A DNA stretch of 64,000 bases from a virus, in IMG/VR virus record IMGVR_UViG_3300013101_000005, positions 34,632 through 98,631 of that record; one strand, 5' to 3'. Of this stretch, positions 33,801 through 41,658 are shown in pieces. Numbering within the stretch: position 1 is the first letter of the stretch; every line of letters starts with the position of its first letter. Below the pieces are notes generated by a model, which ran no database searches, was not told the DNA's origin, and saw only the letters and a list, made by a program, of their open reading frames with translations. The translations under genes and the position numbers were made by a program.

Positions 33801-35915
33801 ATCCCGCCGTTAACAATAACGGTTCCTGTACTACCTACATTAACTGTGGATATACCTAATATTCCACAACTGGAACTTCCTAGGATTCCACAATTACAAC
33901 TGAAAGTACCAGAATTACCTACATTAAGTATTAAAGTTCCTCTAATACCAGAACTGGTAGCCCCTGTAATACCTCAGTTGGAGTTAAAAGTTCCAGAGTT
34001 ACCTAAGGTTGTCGTGGACATTCCTAATATTCCTCCTGTAGTTGTACCGGACATACCTCCGTTAAATATAGTTGTTCCTGCTTTACCTACATTAGCTGTA
34101 GCACTTCCTGATATACCTACAGTAACTGTGGAGATCCCTACAATTCCACAGTTACAACTACAAGTTCCAGACTTGCCTACATTAAGTATTAAAGTTCCTG
34201 TAATACCAGAACTGGTAGCCCCTGTAATACCTCAGTTACAATTAAAAGTTCCTGAATTACCTAAAGTTGTCGTAGATATCCCTAATATTCCTACTGTAGT
34301 TGTGCCGGATATTCCACCACTAACAATAATTGTTCCTGAACTTCCTACTTTAGTTGTGCCAATACCGGAAATACCTCAAGTAACTATGGTAGTGCCTGTA
34401 ATACCCCCCATGGAAATTGTTGTACCGGAATTACCAACAGTAGTGTTTTCTGTTCCTGATATACCAGAACTATCTATTGCTGTACCTTATATTCCTGAAA
34501 GTATAAAATTAGATGCCCTAGAAGCGGCACAATTAATATCAGCTACTTTGCTTTCTGGTGCGCAAGTTATATATACAAAAATAGCTGAAGCTATAAAAAC
34601 AGCAACTTCCATTACTATTGCTGTTCAAGATTCTGTAAAGTTAGATGCTTTTGAAGCTCAAATACTATTATTAGATGCCCACAGACAAGGTGCTGAAATA
34701 ATGAAAGCAAAAATTATTGAAGCAGTACAATTCTTTACTTTAAATGCTGGTGAAGGTGGGGAAGAAGTTAGTGTAGATACTAATGGTGTACAACAAGCCA
34801 TAACGCAGGGTGCTATAACTGGAGCAAATGCTATTGGCATTAGTACAAATGAAGCGGCAGATAAAATTTCTACCACAAATTTTGGTATTCCTGATACTAT
34901 AACTTTAGATGCTGCTAATGCTAAGTTACAGCTTATAGAAGGGCACACCATTGGTGCTGAGATTGCAAAAATTAAACTTATTGAAGCATTCTCTTCTTTT
35001 AAAATAGCAGACACAGCAATACCAGATTCAAAAGAAGACTCACCAGACCTTTCACAAGAAGCTAGAGTGGCTACTACTACTCTTGTAGAAGATCAAGATT
35101 TTGGTAAATTCACTATAGAACAGGATCAGAAGTCTTTAGCTTATATAAATAATGTATCTGCTAAAATTTTAGATGCTCATACACAAGGTGCTCAGATTCT
35201 TTATAATAAAATAGTAGAAGCTCATACTACTTTTGCTCCTGGTACGGGACAACAAGCCTTACCACAAGTGGCAACAGTAGGTGGAACTACAGACACTTTT
35301 AATACAACTCCTATAACAGATGGTTTAACAGGAGTAACAACTGGGGTAGGACTATTAAATGTTAGTCAGCAAGAACAAACCGAAGAAACAGAATTAACTA
35401 CTGAAGAAATGGCAAAGCAAGTAAATAAACAACGCTTGACTATTTCTGCAATTCAAGGTCTTGGCGTTATCATGGGGAACCTTGTTGGTGGTGGTGGGAT
35501 TGGTTCTGGAATAGGAGCCTCTATTGGTGGTATTGCTGGTTCTTTCTTAGGACCTGTTGGTGGAGCAGTTGGCTCAGTTGTCGGTGGGATACTTGGTGGA
35601 TTATTTGATAGTGCTCCTGAAGTAGAGGAACCAGAGCCTTTCCCTTCAACTATATATGAAGCTAATTCAGATGCTCTTGCTAAGAATACAGAAGCTCTAA
35701 TAAGAAATTCTCAAAACTTCGACTTCATGAAAAAATTATTAAATGCTCCTGCTAACTTTATTCAACCTGCTTTTGCTGATGTTGGTGGAGGAGCAAACAT
35801 AACTGTTCAAATAAATGCTCCTGTGGGCAATGAGAATGCCGTAGGTAAGGCTGTGTACGATGCTGTTTCAAAGGTGTACTCTAATGATTATAGACGTATT
35901 GGGAGGCGTGGATAA
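27855..35915 (+). CDS. Tape measure protein with decapeptide repeat domain
   Basis: A 2,686-residue tape measure that sets tail length and helps DNA cross the host envelope. Residues 1-500 match the TP901-type core (AAGLTAGEAMELLVSSMTVF, LIGLITTLKESTRKSGEFIG, FALGARRRYPQVIALF). About 445-530 hold hydrophobic, membrane-like segments. Residues 550-1680 are mostly helical and contain three related blocks spaced about 165 residues apart, each with a (G/A)GxF-(A/G)-x-(D/E/Q)-L motif. About 1685-2214 is a Val-Pro-rich decapeptide repeat, flanked by five copies of a helical motif. Near 2535-2580 is a Gly-rich hydrophobic stretch (GSGIGASIGGIAGSFLGPVG), then a short C-terminal domain. It is the longest gene and follows the chaperones directly. 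Confidence 0.92.
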   Translation: MAQSSDTARFVITGEFRSGEMIKQFEASIGQMSKMASAKLGKVGKEVSASVESGMVKGAEAAGGKMAKGMQKVKTEAKGAGKNIDDMGNKMDKVNADIFTAVKRVLLWGTASRLIYNTYGKIADAVKDVVELNRILVNIEKIRPAGLDVDIISEDILAKAKKYGVAFAEIGETQRTFFQQGFKTAEVIKLTESQLLAVTAAGLTAGEAMELLVSSMTVFNISAQRSITIVDKLQNVQANYAVSTQDLASAMRRVGPVAQELGGDIDHLIGLITTLKESTRKSGEFIGTALTTIFSRTITSVGASQLRRIGVDINETAQILRPIKDIFDEVGRAWANLTDQERISTAFALGARRRYPQVIALFEDYAKALEVAALSTNSFGAALIAQQKEVQSVSRQMSIATESAKQAGIAFVKAFSFSGSIESDFKKIAKAIQDFNNFVKKSARPLANMAKSLAFFGTVAILNVSLGVLAKRISWVGVRALFVAPALTAMSAQMTIASRSAFILGKAINLIGGFLPSIVIATIAFTALEYKINRNNNAIGDLSEGFRGFSEESESVKRTLNEYLSIVKQFTQVEGPKSLVDFLGADFKGGKDSILGYMKAIEGVGEDLEGANFEKFKQAILAVRGPTASVEEAFYDLSQVIGFLQATSSGFRKELEEMSTQANTSRNIITDLAVSLASLFTEGSRFSSEDFLTEAFGKGTLDNIDKRIQDIANEISKAENSFPKMLYTTVDERSDFAAFQDRVFDELEKELLAGNGKFAELAREGGIHGTLFLDAYFASLRESINDSQVEDQLSLLQSIPFFLPLLIKIKKPTKEELNKAFKEGVEALSPENIEKFYLDEYGKKAINLQDFIIQTGDTAVLGSMAKDLAEAYDVELPTIFKRLEDRSNKFGGTLLQLQLKVRALSGSAGFLAENMTTTFKNFVLHTQDSVKLAESLKLAGSSSLYLGGALAKLDFKAVGSRLKASLTQLAKVDTLDEQIKSWERTRDAYEEYLVVLEKDPKTTGLKIQAAIKESDRLSQKIADLTVEQEFLATQTEELNKTIEKEAAAYKNLFTYLQNIENAYGIQKIQIQANTAARKKEIKAMEQYQRALNKIAIQTEKLDVGGSFAEDLALTVKGITKDYQEQAKAILQNIALDENRTRSLKDTLKGYHEALGANNAFLLISKRILGVDLSVNKTYQDADRLLNNTNIKRTVQYTHTLRLLDLNEKNAKSLAKSNNNLDQQKAIQKANLAVINSVVSAIEDAAKISIEFSRNIAEVSASFARLDSGGSFAKELRIEQALIRRETELTTKEIDAQIAKIKQAVLLKQNELGLANDLLKSDFGRTATVKQLQQAFEEMDLVQKDGLNAIQLQAAGQLEGLAAQIKNLKATEDNQLALSELNNLLAISNSLHEANLASIDNYASGIQASIAATREFNSESAQILKNFQLLNKAGEFGRQLKVELGGITKEYKIQKEAIAATIELTKIRLKKQQETAGFYDDVLLAELSTKGLLEEQLNIRTDIGDVQKSQLNSIAIAGQQELESLQIQSKQLDKQKEYDSELERMNTLLKLAARTQSDINDLAAGYANAFGDVIKNIGEIINERGSLRTILQPFADAYITSVTKRLSTSLQTYFDDVLESSVGGQLKELEDQLKKKSEAEPYDLGGDIIQRKLIDGAIVTGNIISAKIKEAVSNIILTQGEVVQVKVEIPEIPQLKLEVPVLPALKIEAPDIPPLSFSIPELPKLEIEIPVLPVLKVDLPEIPQLTFAIPVFPKLQVEVPDLPALQVDMPNIPPLTIEIPDFPKLQVEIPDLPTLSVAIPDIPSVTVEVPRIPQLDLVVPDLPTLKVDVPVVPDLVIPELEEFGIRVFEVPTIDVKIPEIPQVTVAVPEFPQLTIAVPELPKVLVDIPNIPPVVVPDIPPLNIVVPDLPTLTVDAPKLYKIAVEIPSIPQLKLLVPELPTLSIKVPIIPELEAPVIPQLQLEVPELPKVVVDIPNIPPVVVPVIPPLTITVPVLPTLTVDIPNIPQLELPRIPQLQLKVPELPTLSIKVPLIPELVAPVIPQLELKVPELPKVVVDIPNIPPVVVPDIPPLNIVVPALPTLAVALPDIPTVTVEIPTIPQLQLQVPDLPTLSIKVPVIPELVAPVIPQLQLKVPELPKVVVDIPNIPTVVVPDIPPLTIIVPELPTLVVPIPEIPQVTMVVPVIPPMEIVVPELPTVVFSVPDIPELSIAVPYIPESIKLDALEAAQLISATLLSGAQVIYTKIAEAIKTATSITIAVQDSVKLDAFEAQILLLDAHRQGAEIMKAKIIEAVQFFTLNAGEGGEEVSVDTNGVQQAITQGAITGANAIGISTNEAADKISTTNFGIPDTITLDAANAKLQLIEGHTIGAEIAKIKLIEAFSSFKIADTAIPDSKEDSPDLSQEARVATTTLVEDQDFGKFTIEQDQKSLAYINNVSAKILDAHTQGAQILYNKIVEAHTTFAPGTGQQALPQVATVGGTTDTFNTTPITDGLTGVTTGVGLLNVSQQEQTEETELTTEEMAKQVNKQRLTISAIQGLGVIMGNLVGGGGIGSGIGASIGGIAGSFLGPVGGAVGSVVGGILGGLFDSAPEVEEPEPFPSTIYEANSDALAKNTEALIRNSQNFDFMKKLLNAPANFIQPAFADVGGGANITVQINAPVGNENAVGKAVYDAVSKVYSNDYRRIGRRG
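31120..32520 (+). repeat. Three long helical repeat blocks in the tape measure
   Basis: Three related coding blocks of about 165 codons lie in tandem. Each carries a marker segment: DVGGSFAEDL, DSGGSFAKEL and KAGEFGRQLK (near 31,160, 31,650 and 32,150). Each is followed by a charged helix such as GITKDYQEQAKAIL or GITKEYKIQKEAI and by a Leu-rich helical tail. They look like old internal duplications that lengthened the ruler; DNA identity is low. Boundaries are approximate. Confidence 0.65.
32908..34498 (+). repeat. About 50 degenerate Val-Pro-x-Leu/Ile-Pro decapeptide repeats
   Basis: About 530 codons encode the pattern (V/I)P-x-(I/L)P-x-(L/V)-x-(I/V)-x, mostly every 10 residues with some 8-residue units (IPELVAPV, IPPVVVPD). 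Pro occurs about every fifth residue, between alternating hydrophobic strand-forming residues. A higher-order unit of 84-86 residues repeats three times, beginning near 33,632, 33,885 and 34,143, with segments VPELPKVVVDIPNIP and LPTLSIKVP kept almost unchanged, so recent copies arose by duplication of about 252-258 bases. It is not collagen-like. Confidence 0.9.
34500..35232 (+). repeat. Helical motif repeats flanking the decapeptide region
   Basis: Four copies of a helical motif of about 35 residues follow the decapeptide region: KLDALEAAQLISATLLSGAQ then VIYTKIAEAI; KLDAFEAQILLLDAHRQGAE then IMKAKIIEAV; TLDAANAKLQLIEGHTIGAE then IAKIKLIEAF; and NNVSAKILDAHTQGAQILYN then KIVEAH. A fifth copy (IIQRKLIDGAIVTGNIISAK then IKEAV) lies just before the region, near 32,790-32,875. 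The common core is L-x3-x-GA-x-I-x3-KI-x-EA. Confidence 0.75.
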
Positions 35916-37621
35916 TGTCCTGTGCTCGTATTTGGTGGGTTGATAATGTTAATGGCGATGATGCTAATGCTGGTACAACCTATGAATCAGCTTTCCAAAC
36001 ATTAAACCAAGGGCTTGGGGTAGCTAGTTATAATGGGGAGCCAGGAAATATTGTTAGAATTTGTTATACTGGGACTGATTATACCCCAAACCCTTCTAGG
36101 TCTACTATTGGTGATGGGGATAACTGGAGAGTTAGCGGTTGCGGTTGGGAAGATGGGGAATTCTCTACTATAGAAGGTTATGACCCAGATGGTGGAAACA
36201 AACGTCCTAAGCTATTAATTTCTGGTGGAGGGTCTGCCTCTTATGGAATTACTTTTACAAACCATAGTAATTATTGGTTAATTAAAGATCTTTGGTTTGA
36301 ATATGATGGCACAAATACAAGTTGGTCAACTGGGTGTATATATATTGCTAATACTATTGATGATAATGAAACTTATTTTAAAGTACGTGGTTGTATCTTT
36401 GATGGTCTTTTATCAACCAGTACTAATCAACACTCGGCAGGTCTTTATATTATTGGGGGAGGCAGGATACATGTTGATGCCCAATATAATTGGTTTAAAA
36501 ACTGTGCTTACCCAATACGTACTAGTACCTCACTACCACGGATAGTTGGATACAGAATAAAATATAATTTATTCTATGGTAATGATCGTAGTGGCTCTCA
36601 TTTATGGTACGTTAATGACACTACTAATTCAGATGTAATTGATTATACGTTCACTAACAATACTGTTATTTGTTTAGGATCTTCAAAATATACTGGGGCA
36701 GCCTCACAACTTAGCAACGGGGCTTATATAACAAGAGATAGAGATAATTTTGAAGTAATGAACAACTTTGTTTTTTGGACAAACTATTTTTTAAGAGGAA
36801 CTTCTGGTAGCTCAGCTTCTCCAACTATAACAGAGACTGTAGATTATAATACCTGGGGGAAATTGGGTGGGCCTGACCTTGGGTATAGTGGTATTTTTGA
36901 TGTTTGTGAAACAGATGGCTATCTTGCTGCTAATGATGTTGAGTTGGATAGTTTAAAAGATCAGGGGTCTGGAGAAGCCTTGTTTGGTGATGTAGACGCT
37001 ACAGATTTCTTCTGGCCAGAAACAGGATGGATGACTATTCCCGATATGCGACCAAGGAGTGCTTTCTATCAAGGGAATCCCTATGGTGAAAATGATTATC
37101 TTACGGCTCGTGGAGCTATCCAACTTTGGGCTAACCTTAGCCAAACAATCATAGGAACAAATCACCAAGCAATTATAGCCTCAGACACACAATCCGCATG
37201 GAATACAGATACTGAATTGGCCCAAGAGTTCTCTCATGGTAGATCCTTTAGTTTTGTATCAAGCTATACAGATTCAAGTGCTGTTATTTCAGAGTGGGGA
37301 GACAAAACAGATCAAGATACTAGTATAACTCAGTTAACAACTGTTGGGACTAAGGTAGGGTTTTGGGGTGGTGTGGGCGTTACATTAGACCCTGGGCACG
37401 ATCTTGTAGAGGTTTGGGCAACTACAGAGGGGTGGCTTGATGGACCATCAACTGATATAACTAGCCCACCAATAGCTGCAACTAAAGGAACATACAAATT
37501 CCAATGGAATATAGGAGCCTCTCCTCCTGCGGGAACATATACTATGCGCTTTAGATCAAAAGATATAATAACAGATGCTTGGTTAGATTGGCGAGTTGCA
37601 ACAACCTTCAGTAGACCATAG
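35915..37621 (+). CDS. Right-handed beta-helix tail protein
   Basis: A 568-residue protein. The N-terminus IWWVDNVNGDDANAGTTYES followed by AFQTLNQGLG is the standard opening of secreted or phage beta-helix (pectate-lyase-like) proteins, and coils follow through about residue 300 (KDLWFEYDG, VRGCIFDGLL, FTNNTVICLG). The C-terminal third is a separate beta domain. Phage beta-helices usually bind or cut polysaccharide at the cell surface; no catalytic acid pair is assigned. It overlaps the tape measure stop by one base, an uncommon place for a tail spike. Confidence 0.7.
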   Translation: MSCARIWWVDNVNGDDANAGTTYESAFQTLNQGLGVASYNGEPGNIVRICYTGTDYTPNPSRSTIGDGDNWRVSGCGWEDGEFSTIEGYDPDGGNKRPKLLISGGGSASYGITFTNHSNYWLIKDLWFEYDGTNTSWSTGCIYIANTIDDNETYFKVRGCIFDGLLSTSTNQHSAGLYIIGGGRIHVDAQYNWFKNCAYPIRTSTSLPRIVGYRIKYNLFYGNDRSGSHLWYVNDTTNSDVIDYTFTNNTVICLGSSKYTGAASQLSNGAYITRDRDNFEVMNNFVFWTNYFLRGTSGSSASPTITETVDYNTWGKLGGPDLGYSGIFDVCETDGYLAANDVELDSLKDQGSGEALFGDVDATDFFWPETGWMTIPDMRPRSAFYQGNPYGENDYLTARGAIQLWANLSQTIIGTNHQAIIASDTQSAWNTDTELAQEFSHGRSFSFVSSYTDSSAVISEWGDKTDQDTSITQLTTVGTKVGFWGGVGVTLDPGHDLVEVWATTEGWLDGPSTDITSPPIAATKGTYKFQWNIGASPPAGTYTMRFRSKDIITDAWLDWRVATTFSRP

Positions 37622-37629
37622 AGGATAAA

Positions 37630-38652
37630 ATGGGTAAAAATAAAATACAAGTATTTTTGTTAGAGTGGGGCACAACAGATGCTTCAAATGCTGACATATC
37701 TATTGTACTTACAGATAATACAGCCCCTATTAATTTCTTTGAGGGGGCAGTTCCTGCTAATTTTGGTACTTTTTCTTATAGTATAGATGAAACAATATAT
37801 GATCAAACTTCTGGCGCAAACTTTTTTGATGCAACTATAAGCACACCAGTTGGATTTAAAAATGGGGATTCCTCCCCTATAGTAGATTTTACTACAAGCA
37901 TTATAACCTACGACTCAACAGGGCAAAAAGCCCTTTCAACAAATCATTACACAACACTATCACCAAACACAGATACCCTAGATACAAACCACATAGTAAC
38001 CTTAGATCGAACTGAGTTCTATACAAACGGTGCTGAGATCTTTTGGGAATCAAATACAACTACAGGGCTAACTGACGTAACCAACCCAGAATACATTTAC
38101 TCAAGCGATATGCGTTCTGAATATTGTGTTTTTCCAGATCAAACGCCGGCTGGAGATTATCTTAAAGTAAAGAGGGATACAAAGGCTTTGCATGAGGGTG
38201 TGGACGGTACTATTCGTATAGATACCACAATGTACACAGAGTCTTACGGTACTGATATGTCTGTATATATTAGTGAGAATGATACTAGTGTAGGAGTTTT
38301 ATTAGGCAGGCTTTCTGATATAACTTCTAGATACAACCTAACAAGAACAAGATTTAGAATACCAACAGATTTGATGCACACTATGAGTGATGCTTCCTTT
38401 GCGGGCATGACTATGAGCCTAACAAATGACCATACTACGGACTCTAGGTGGTTAATATATGACTCTGTATTTGAATACTCTCCTCTAACAAAAGGTGGGT
38501 TAGATACCACACATTCTTCCTTAGTAAATGATGCAACTACTCCCACTATCTGGCGTGATATCCAAACTACACACAAGGCAAGATTAAAAAAGGGAGCGTA
38601 TTACGTTATAGAATACTATACATTAGATGATTGGTGGGATTTTGATGTCTAA
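37630..38652 (+). CDS. Putative tail structural protein
   Basis: A 340-residue Thr/Ser/Asp-rich, beta-rich protein of unknown family in the tail-tip gene cluster. The N-terminus IQVFLLEWGTTDASNADISI is strand-like; the C-terminus ends WWDFDV. AGAGGATAAA precedes the ATG. Probably part of the tail tip or adsorption apparatus, inferred from neighbours. Confidence 0.5.
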   Translation: MGKNKIQVFLLEWGTTDASNADISIVLTDNTAPINFFEGAVPANFGTFSYSIDETIYDQTSGANFFDATISTPVGFKNGDSSPIVDFTTSIITYDSTGQKALSTNHYTTLSPNTDTLDTNHIVTLDRTEFYTNGAEIFWESNTTTGLTDVTNPEYIYSSDMRSEYCVFPDQTPAGDYLKVKRDTKALHEGVDGTIRIDTTMYTESYGTDMSVYISENDTSVGVLLGRLSDITSRYNLTRTRFRIPTDLMHTMSDASFAGMTMSLTNDHTTDSRWLIYDSVFEYSPLTKGGLDTTHSSLVNDATTPTIWRDIQTTHKARLKKGAYYVIEYYTLDDWWDFDV

Positions 38653-39112
38653 AATATTTACTATACCTAAGCAAAATAATATTGAGAATATTACACAATA
38701 TTTTGGGAGGTTCTTCCATTCTCCTTTGTATTTTAATACTCAACTCCCTTATTTTGGAATATTTGCATTTGAAGCAGTTAGTGGAGATAAATTAAACACT
38801 GTTGAAGAAAATCCTGATTATAGTAATGGTACTACCCTTACTACAGAATCAGATACAAATTCAAGGTATATATGTATTAAAACAGAAATAGGGGATATAC
38901 TAAATTTATATTCTCCTTCTGTAACCCCCAACTACTTTATTGATGGGGGGGATCAGTACAGGCTTGTACCTTGTATACAAGATTCTTCTGTTTTAATTCG
39001 TATATATTCAAGTACTGGAAGTACTTTTGATACTTGGAATCCTGGTTCTGGTAATCATCCTTTTAATGATGACCACATTTTTTATGTAACTTTTTATGGG
39101 AAAAGGGTGTAA
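38645..39112 (+). CDS. Hypothetical tail-region protein
   Basis: A 155-residue protein (ATG at 38645 after GGTGGG; an earlier in-frame ATG at 38627 is possible). It is beta-rich and aromatic (YFGRFFHSPLYFNTQLPYFG). Unrecognised. It overlaps its upstream neighbour by eight bases and precedes another small tail-region protein. Confidence 0.5.
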   Translation: MSKIFTIPKQNNIENITQYFGRFFHSPLYFNTQLPYFGIFAFEAVSGDKLNTVEENPDYSNGTTLTTESDTNSRYICIKTEIGDILNLYSPSVTPNYFIDGGDQYRLVPCIQDSSVLIRIYSSTGSTFDTWNPGSGNHPFNDDHIFYVTFYGKRV

Positions 39113-39113
39113 A

Positions 39114-40076
39114 ATGGATATAAAAGCTTTAAGTAAAGATTTCAAGAACAAGGGTGGTTACAAAACTAAAATAACCAACAATCAAATTACTATTATAGAT
39201 TCTAATAGTGTTGTTAAAATGGAAACTCACATTAATAAAATTACAGATACTTTATTTCTTGGTTTATCCAGAGGGATGAGGATTCCTGCTATGTACACTG
39301 GAGAAGCTACATATAATAGTATTACTGATTCTTGGGATGTTAAAAATAATTTAAACAAAGGATCTAATTTTTTACAAAGTGCAGTAGTAAATAAATCTGG
39401 GGATCAAATATTATCAATGACTCTTACTTTTGATGGGGCCATCTTAAACCTATCAGATAGTACCCCTCTATACTTTGTGTATAATACATCTACTCTTGGT
39501 GATTATGAAAATGACTATGTGCTGTTTCCAAGAATTTCTGATATTGTAAATAATGTTGTAACAGTAGCAATGGAATCTAATAATGCGGGTACTTGGGGAT
39601 ACTATGAATCTTCTCTTAATGGAGAAGAGGGGCTTTCTGTTGGTATTGATTGTTTATTACAAAGTACTGGTGAGGGTGCTGATACTGCTTTTTATACTCC
39701 AGGAATTCCTGATTGGACTTATGACTCCGCAGAGGTTTGGCAGGATGCTATATATGTTAATGGTTATATTTACAACACTATTATAGAAACATCAGATCTT
39801 ATTGATTGGCCATGTAAAGCAAAAGGAAGAATTATAAAATGGAGTGGTGATTGTGTTTCTGGGTCTGCGTGGCCAGGAGCTACATATGCTTATTCTACAG
39901 AACAAACATATAGAACAGGAAAGCATATTCTTAAATTTCTTGGATTAGATGGAGGAAACTTATACAAGGTTTGGGTACAAATAGATTCAGAAATAGGACA
40001 GGATAATCTAGAATGGCAACTTGTAGATTGTTTCTATACAACAGCACAAGGTGAAGGTGACATACATAATGGATAG
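39114..40076 (+). CDS. Hypothetical tail-region protein
   Basis: A 320-residue beta-rich protein (ATG at 39114 after AAAAGGGTGTAAA; the frame is open from 39096). It shows an N-terminal basic part, then Gly/Ser/Tyr-rich strands. No family recognised; co-transcribed with tail-tip genes. Confidence 0.5.
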   Translation: MDIKALSKDFKNKGGYKTKITNNQITIIDSNSVVKMETHINKITDTLFLGLSRGMRIPAMYTGEATYNSITDSWDVKNNLNKGSNFLQSAVVNKSGDQILSMTLTFDGAILNLSDSTPLYFVYNTSTLGDYENDYVLFPRISDIVNNVVTVAMESNNAGTWGYYESSLNGEEGLSVGIDCLLQSTGEGADTAFYTPGIPDWTYDSAEVWQDAIYVNGYIYNTIIETSDLIDWPCKAKGRIIKWSGDCVSGSAWPGATYAYSTEQTYRTGKHILKFLGLDGGNLYKVWVQIDSEIGQDNLEWQLVDCFYTTAQGEGDIHNG

Positions 40077-40090
40077 AGGAGTTTTATATA

Positions 40091-40681
40091 ATGAAGATTA
40101 ATAATGATTTAACCAACACTTTTGGGTTTTTTGGGCATGGTGGCTTAGGTCCTGGGAATCACCTTCTTGAGGAATTTGTATCTTCTTTGGATTTTGGTAA
40201 AGTTGCTAATATTTTAAACAAAGTTAGTTGGATTGTTGCATATAATGAAGAATCAACAGAAAGTCATTTATCTACATTTTATGGTAGTATTTTATTTAGA
40301 GAAATAGACTCTACAATGTCTGCTTTACTTGATCAAACTTTTTCAACATTTGGATTAAACTTAGCTTATGATAATCAAGATGCCGTTACAGTACATGATA
40401 TTTTTAATCCAGCAACAAACACATTTAATGTCCCTCTTGATGAAGAATTATTAATAGGAGAAATTCCTCCATATTTTAGAATAGAAGCTATATTCGACTC
40501 CGCTTCTTTACACAAATATAGAGCTTCTTTTGTTGATTATTCTTTCCCTTATGTAAAGTTTGCTTTGTTTGATTGTGAGAGTGGTGCTGAATTTACTTCT
40601 ACAGAATATGCCGCTTTGAATGATTATGAGTTGAAATTCTTTATATTTGGTTATAGACCTGTAAATGTGGCGGTATTATAA
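40091..40681 (+). CDS. Hypothetical tail-region protein
   Basis: A 196-residue protein with a Gly-rich start (GFFGHGGLGPGNHLLE) and a mixed fold, preceded by AGAGGAG and overlapping the next gene by one base. It is probably a minor tail protein, from position only. Confidence 0.5.
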   Translation: MKINNDLTNTFGFFGHGGLGPGNHLLEEFVSSLDFGKVANILNKVSWIVAYNEESTESHLSTFYGSILFREIDSTMSALLDQTFSTFGLNLAYDNQDAVTVHDIFNPATNTFNVPLDEELLIGEIPPYFRIEAIFDSASLHKYRASFVDYSFPYVKFALFDCESGAEFTSTEYAALNDYELKFFIFGYRPVNVAVL

Positions 40682-41658
40682 TGTGGCATAATTTTACTTT
40701 TGTTGAAAATGATACCACACATCAGTTCAAATGGAATCCGACTTCAGTTAGATTTGGTACTAAAGAAAAAACAGTACTTACCCCACTAGACGGTCCTCCT
40801 ATAATTCATTATCAAGATACAACAGAAGTTCTTGGCCAGCTTATATGGGAGAATGTCCCTGTAAAATGGAGAACTCCTTACACAAGCATAGAGGGCTTGG
40901 TAGGTAAATCTGGTGTTATTTATACGAACAAAATGCCACAATTGGTTGGTGTAAAAAATCTAATGTTACATAGTCAACTAAAAAATATGCTCACTGGTAC
41001 TGATTATTGGAGGGTGGGGTGTCTTGGAACCTATCATGAAGACAGTAGTGTTCTAGGTCCGGATGGGATTCATTTAGCTTATTTAAATAAGAATGATTCT
41101 GGTTCTACAAATGCTGGTTGTTATGTACCAAGCACAATTCCAGCAATTATTTCAGAACACAATGTACTCTCATGTTATGTAAAATATGGTGGATCTGATG
41201 AAGTTGGTATAAATATATACCAAACCGGCAGGAGTCAATCTCATTCTGCTAGTTTTACTTTTTCTGGGGGAGGAAGTGTTTTAACTCCTTATAACACAAT
41301 TACAGTGAATAATGCTGGTGCAGAAGCTGTTCCATATACTGATGATTGGTTTAGAATTTGGTTATATTTAGATGGGCATAATGCATATGCTGGTGATGCT
41401 GTTGGTGAACTTTGCCAAATTTATTTATACCCAGCAAGTGGTTGGACTTCTTCTGAGGTAATAGGTACTTATATGACTGATGTACAACTAGAACAAGGTG
41501 TGTTAAAACCCACTTGGTTTGCACAAACACAAGGGGATTCTATTGTAGAACCATTACAAGTAGAATTCCTTAATATGCAAACAGAGTATACAAACTTACC
41601 GGGCGTAGTAAAACACAACATAATACTTAATTTTAAATTAATAGGTGGTTGGCTATAA
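40681..41658 (+). CDS. Minor tail protein with carbohydrate-binding-like jelly-roll
   Basis: A 325-residue protein. Residues 1-90 form one domain (FKWNPTSVRFGTKEK, LDGPPIIHYQ). Residues 95-285 look like the jelly-roll module common in phage tail proteins: NLMLHSQLKNMLTGTDYW, VLSCYVKYGG, DDWFRIWLYL and MTDVQLEQGVLKPTWFAQTQ, whose last part is the usual closing strand. The C-terminal 40 residues (VEFLNMQTEYTNLPGVVKHN) resemble the end of the next gene. It likely sits at the distal tail and may bind glycans. Confidence 0.6.
   Translation: MWHNFTFVENDTTHQFKWNPTSVRFGTKEKTVLTPLDGPPIIHYQDTTEVLGQLIWENVPVKWRTPYTSIEGLVGKSGVIYTNKMPQLVGVKNLMLHSQLKNMLTGTDYWRVGCLGTYHEDSSVLGPDGIHLAYLNKNDSGSTNAGCYVPSTIPAIISEHNVLSCYVKYGGSDEVGINIYQTGRSQSHSASFTFSGGGSVLTPYNTITVNNAGAEAVPYTDDWFRIWLYLDGHNAYAGDAVGELCQIYLYPASGWTSSEVIGTYMTDVQLEQGVLKPTWFAQTQGDSIVEPLQVEFLNMQTEYTNLPGVVKHNIILNFKLIGGWL

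Noticed and set aside
32908-34498. CRISPR-like or collagen-like repeat array
   Set aside because: Repeat units are degenerate at DNA level, entirely in one reading frame and lack spacers; there is no Gly at every third residue.
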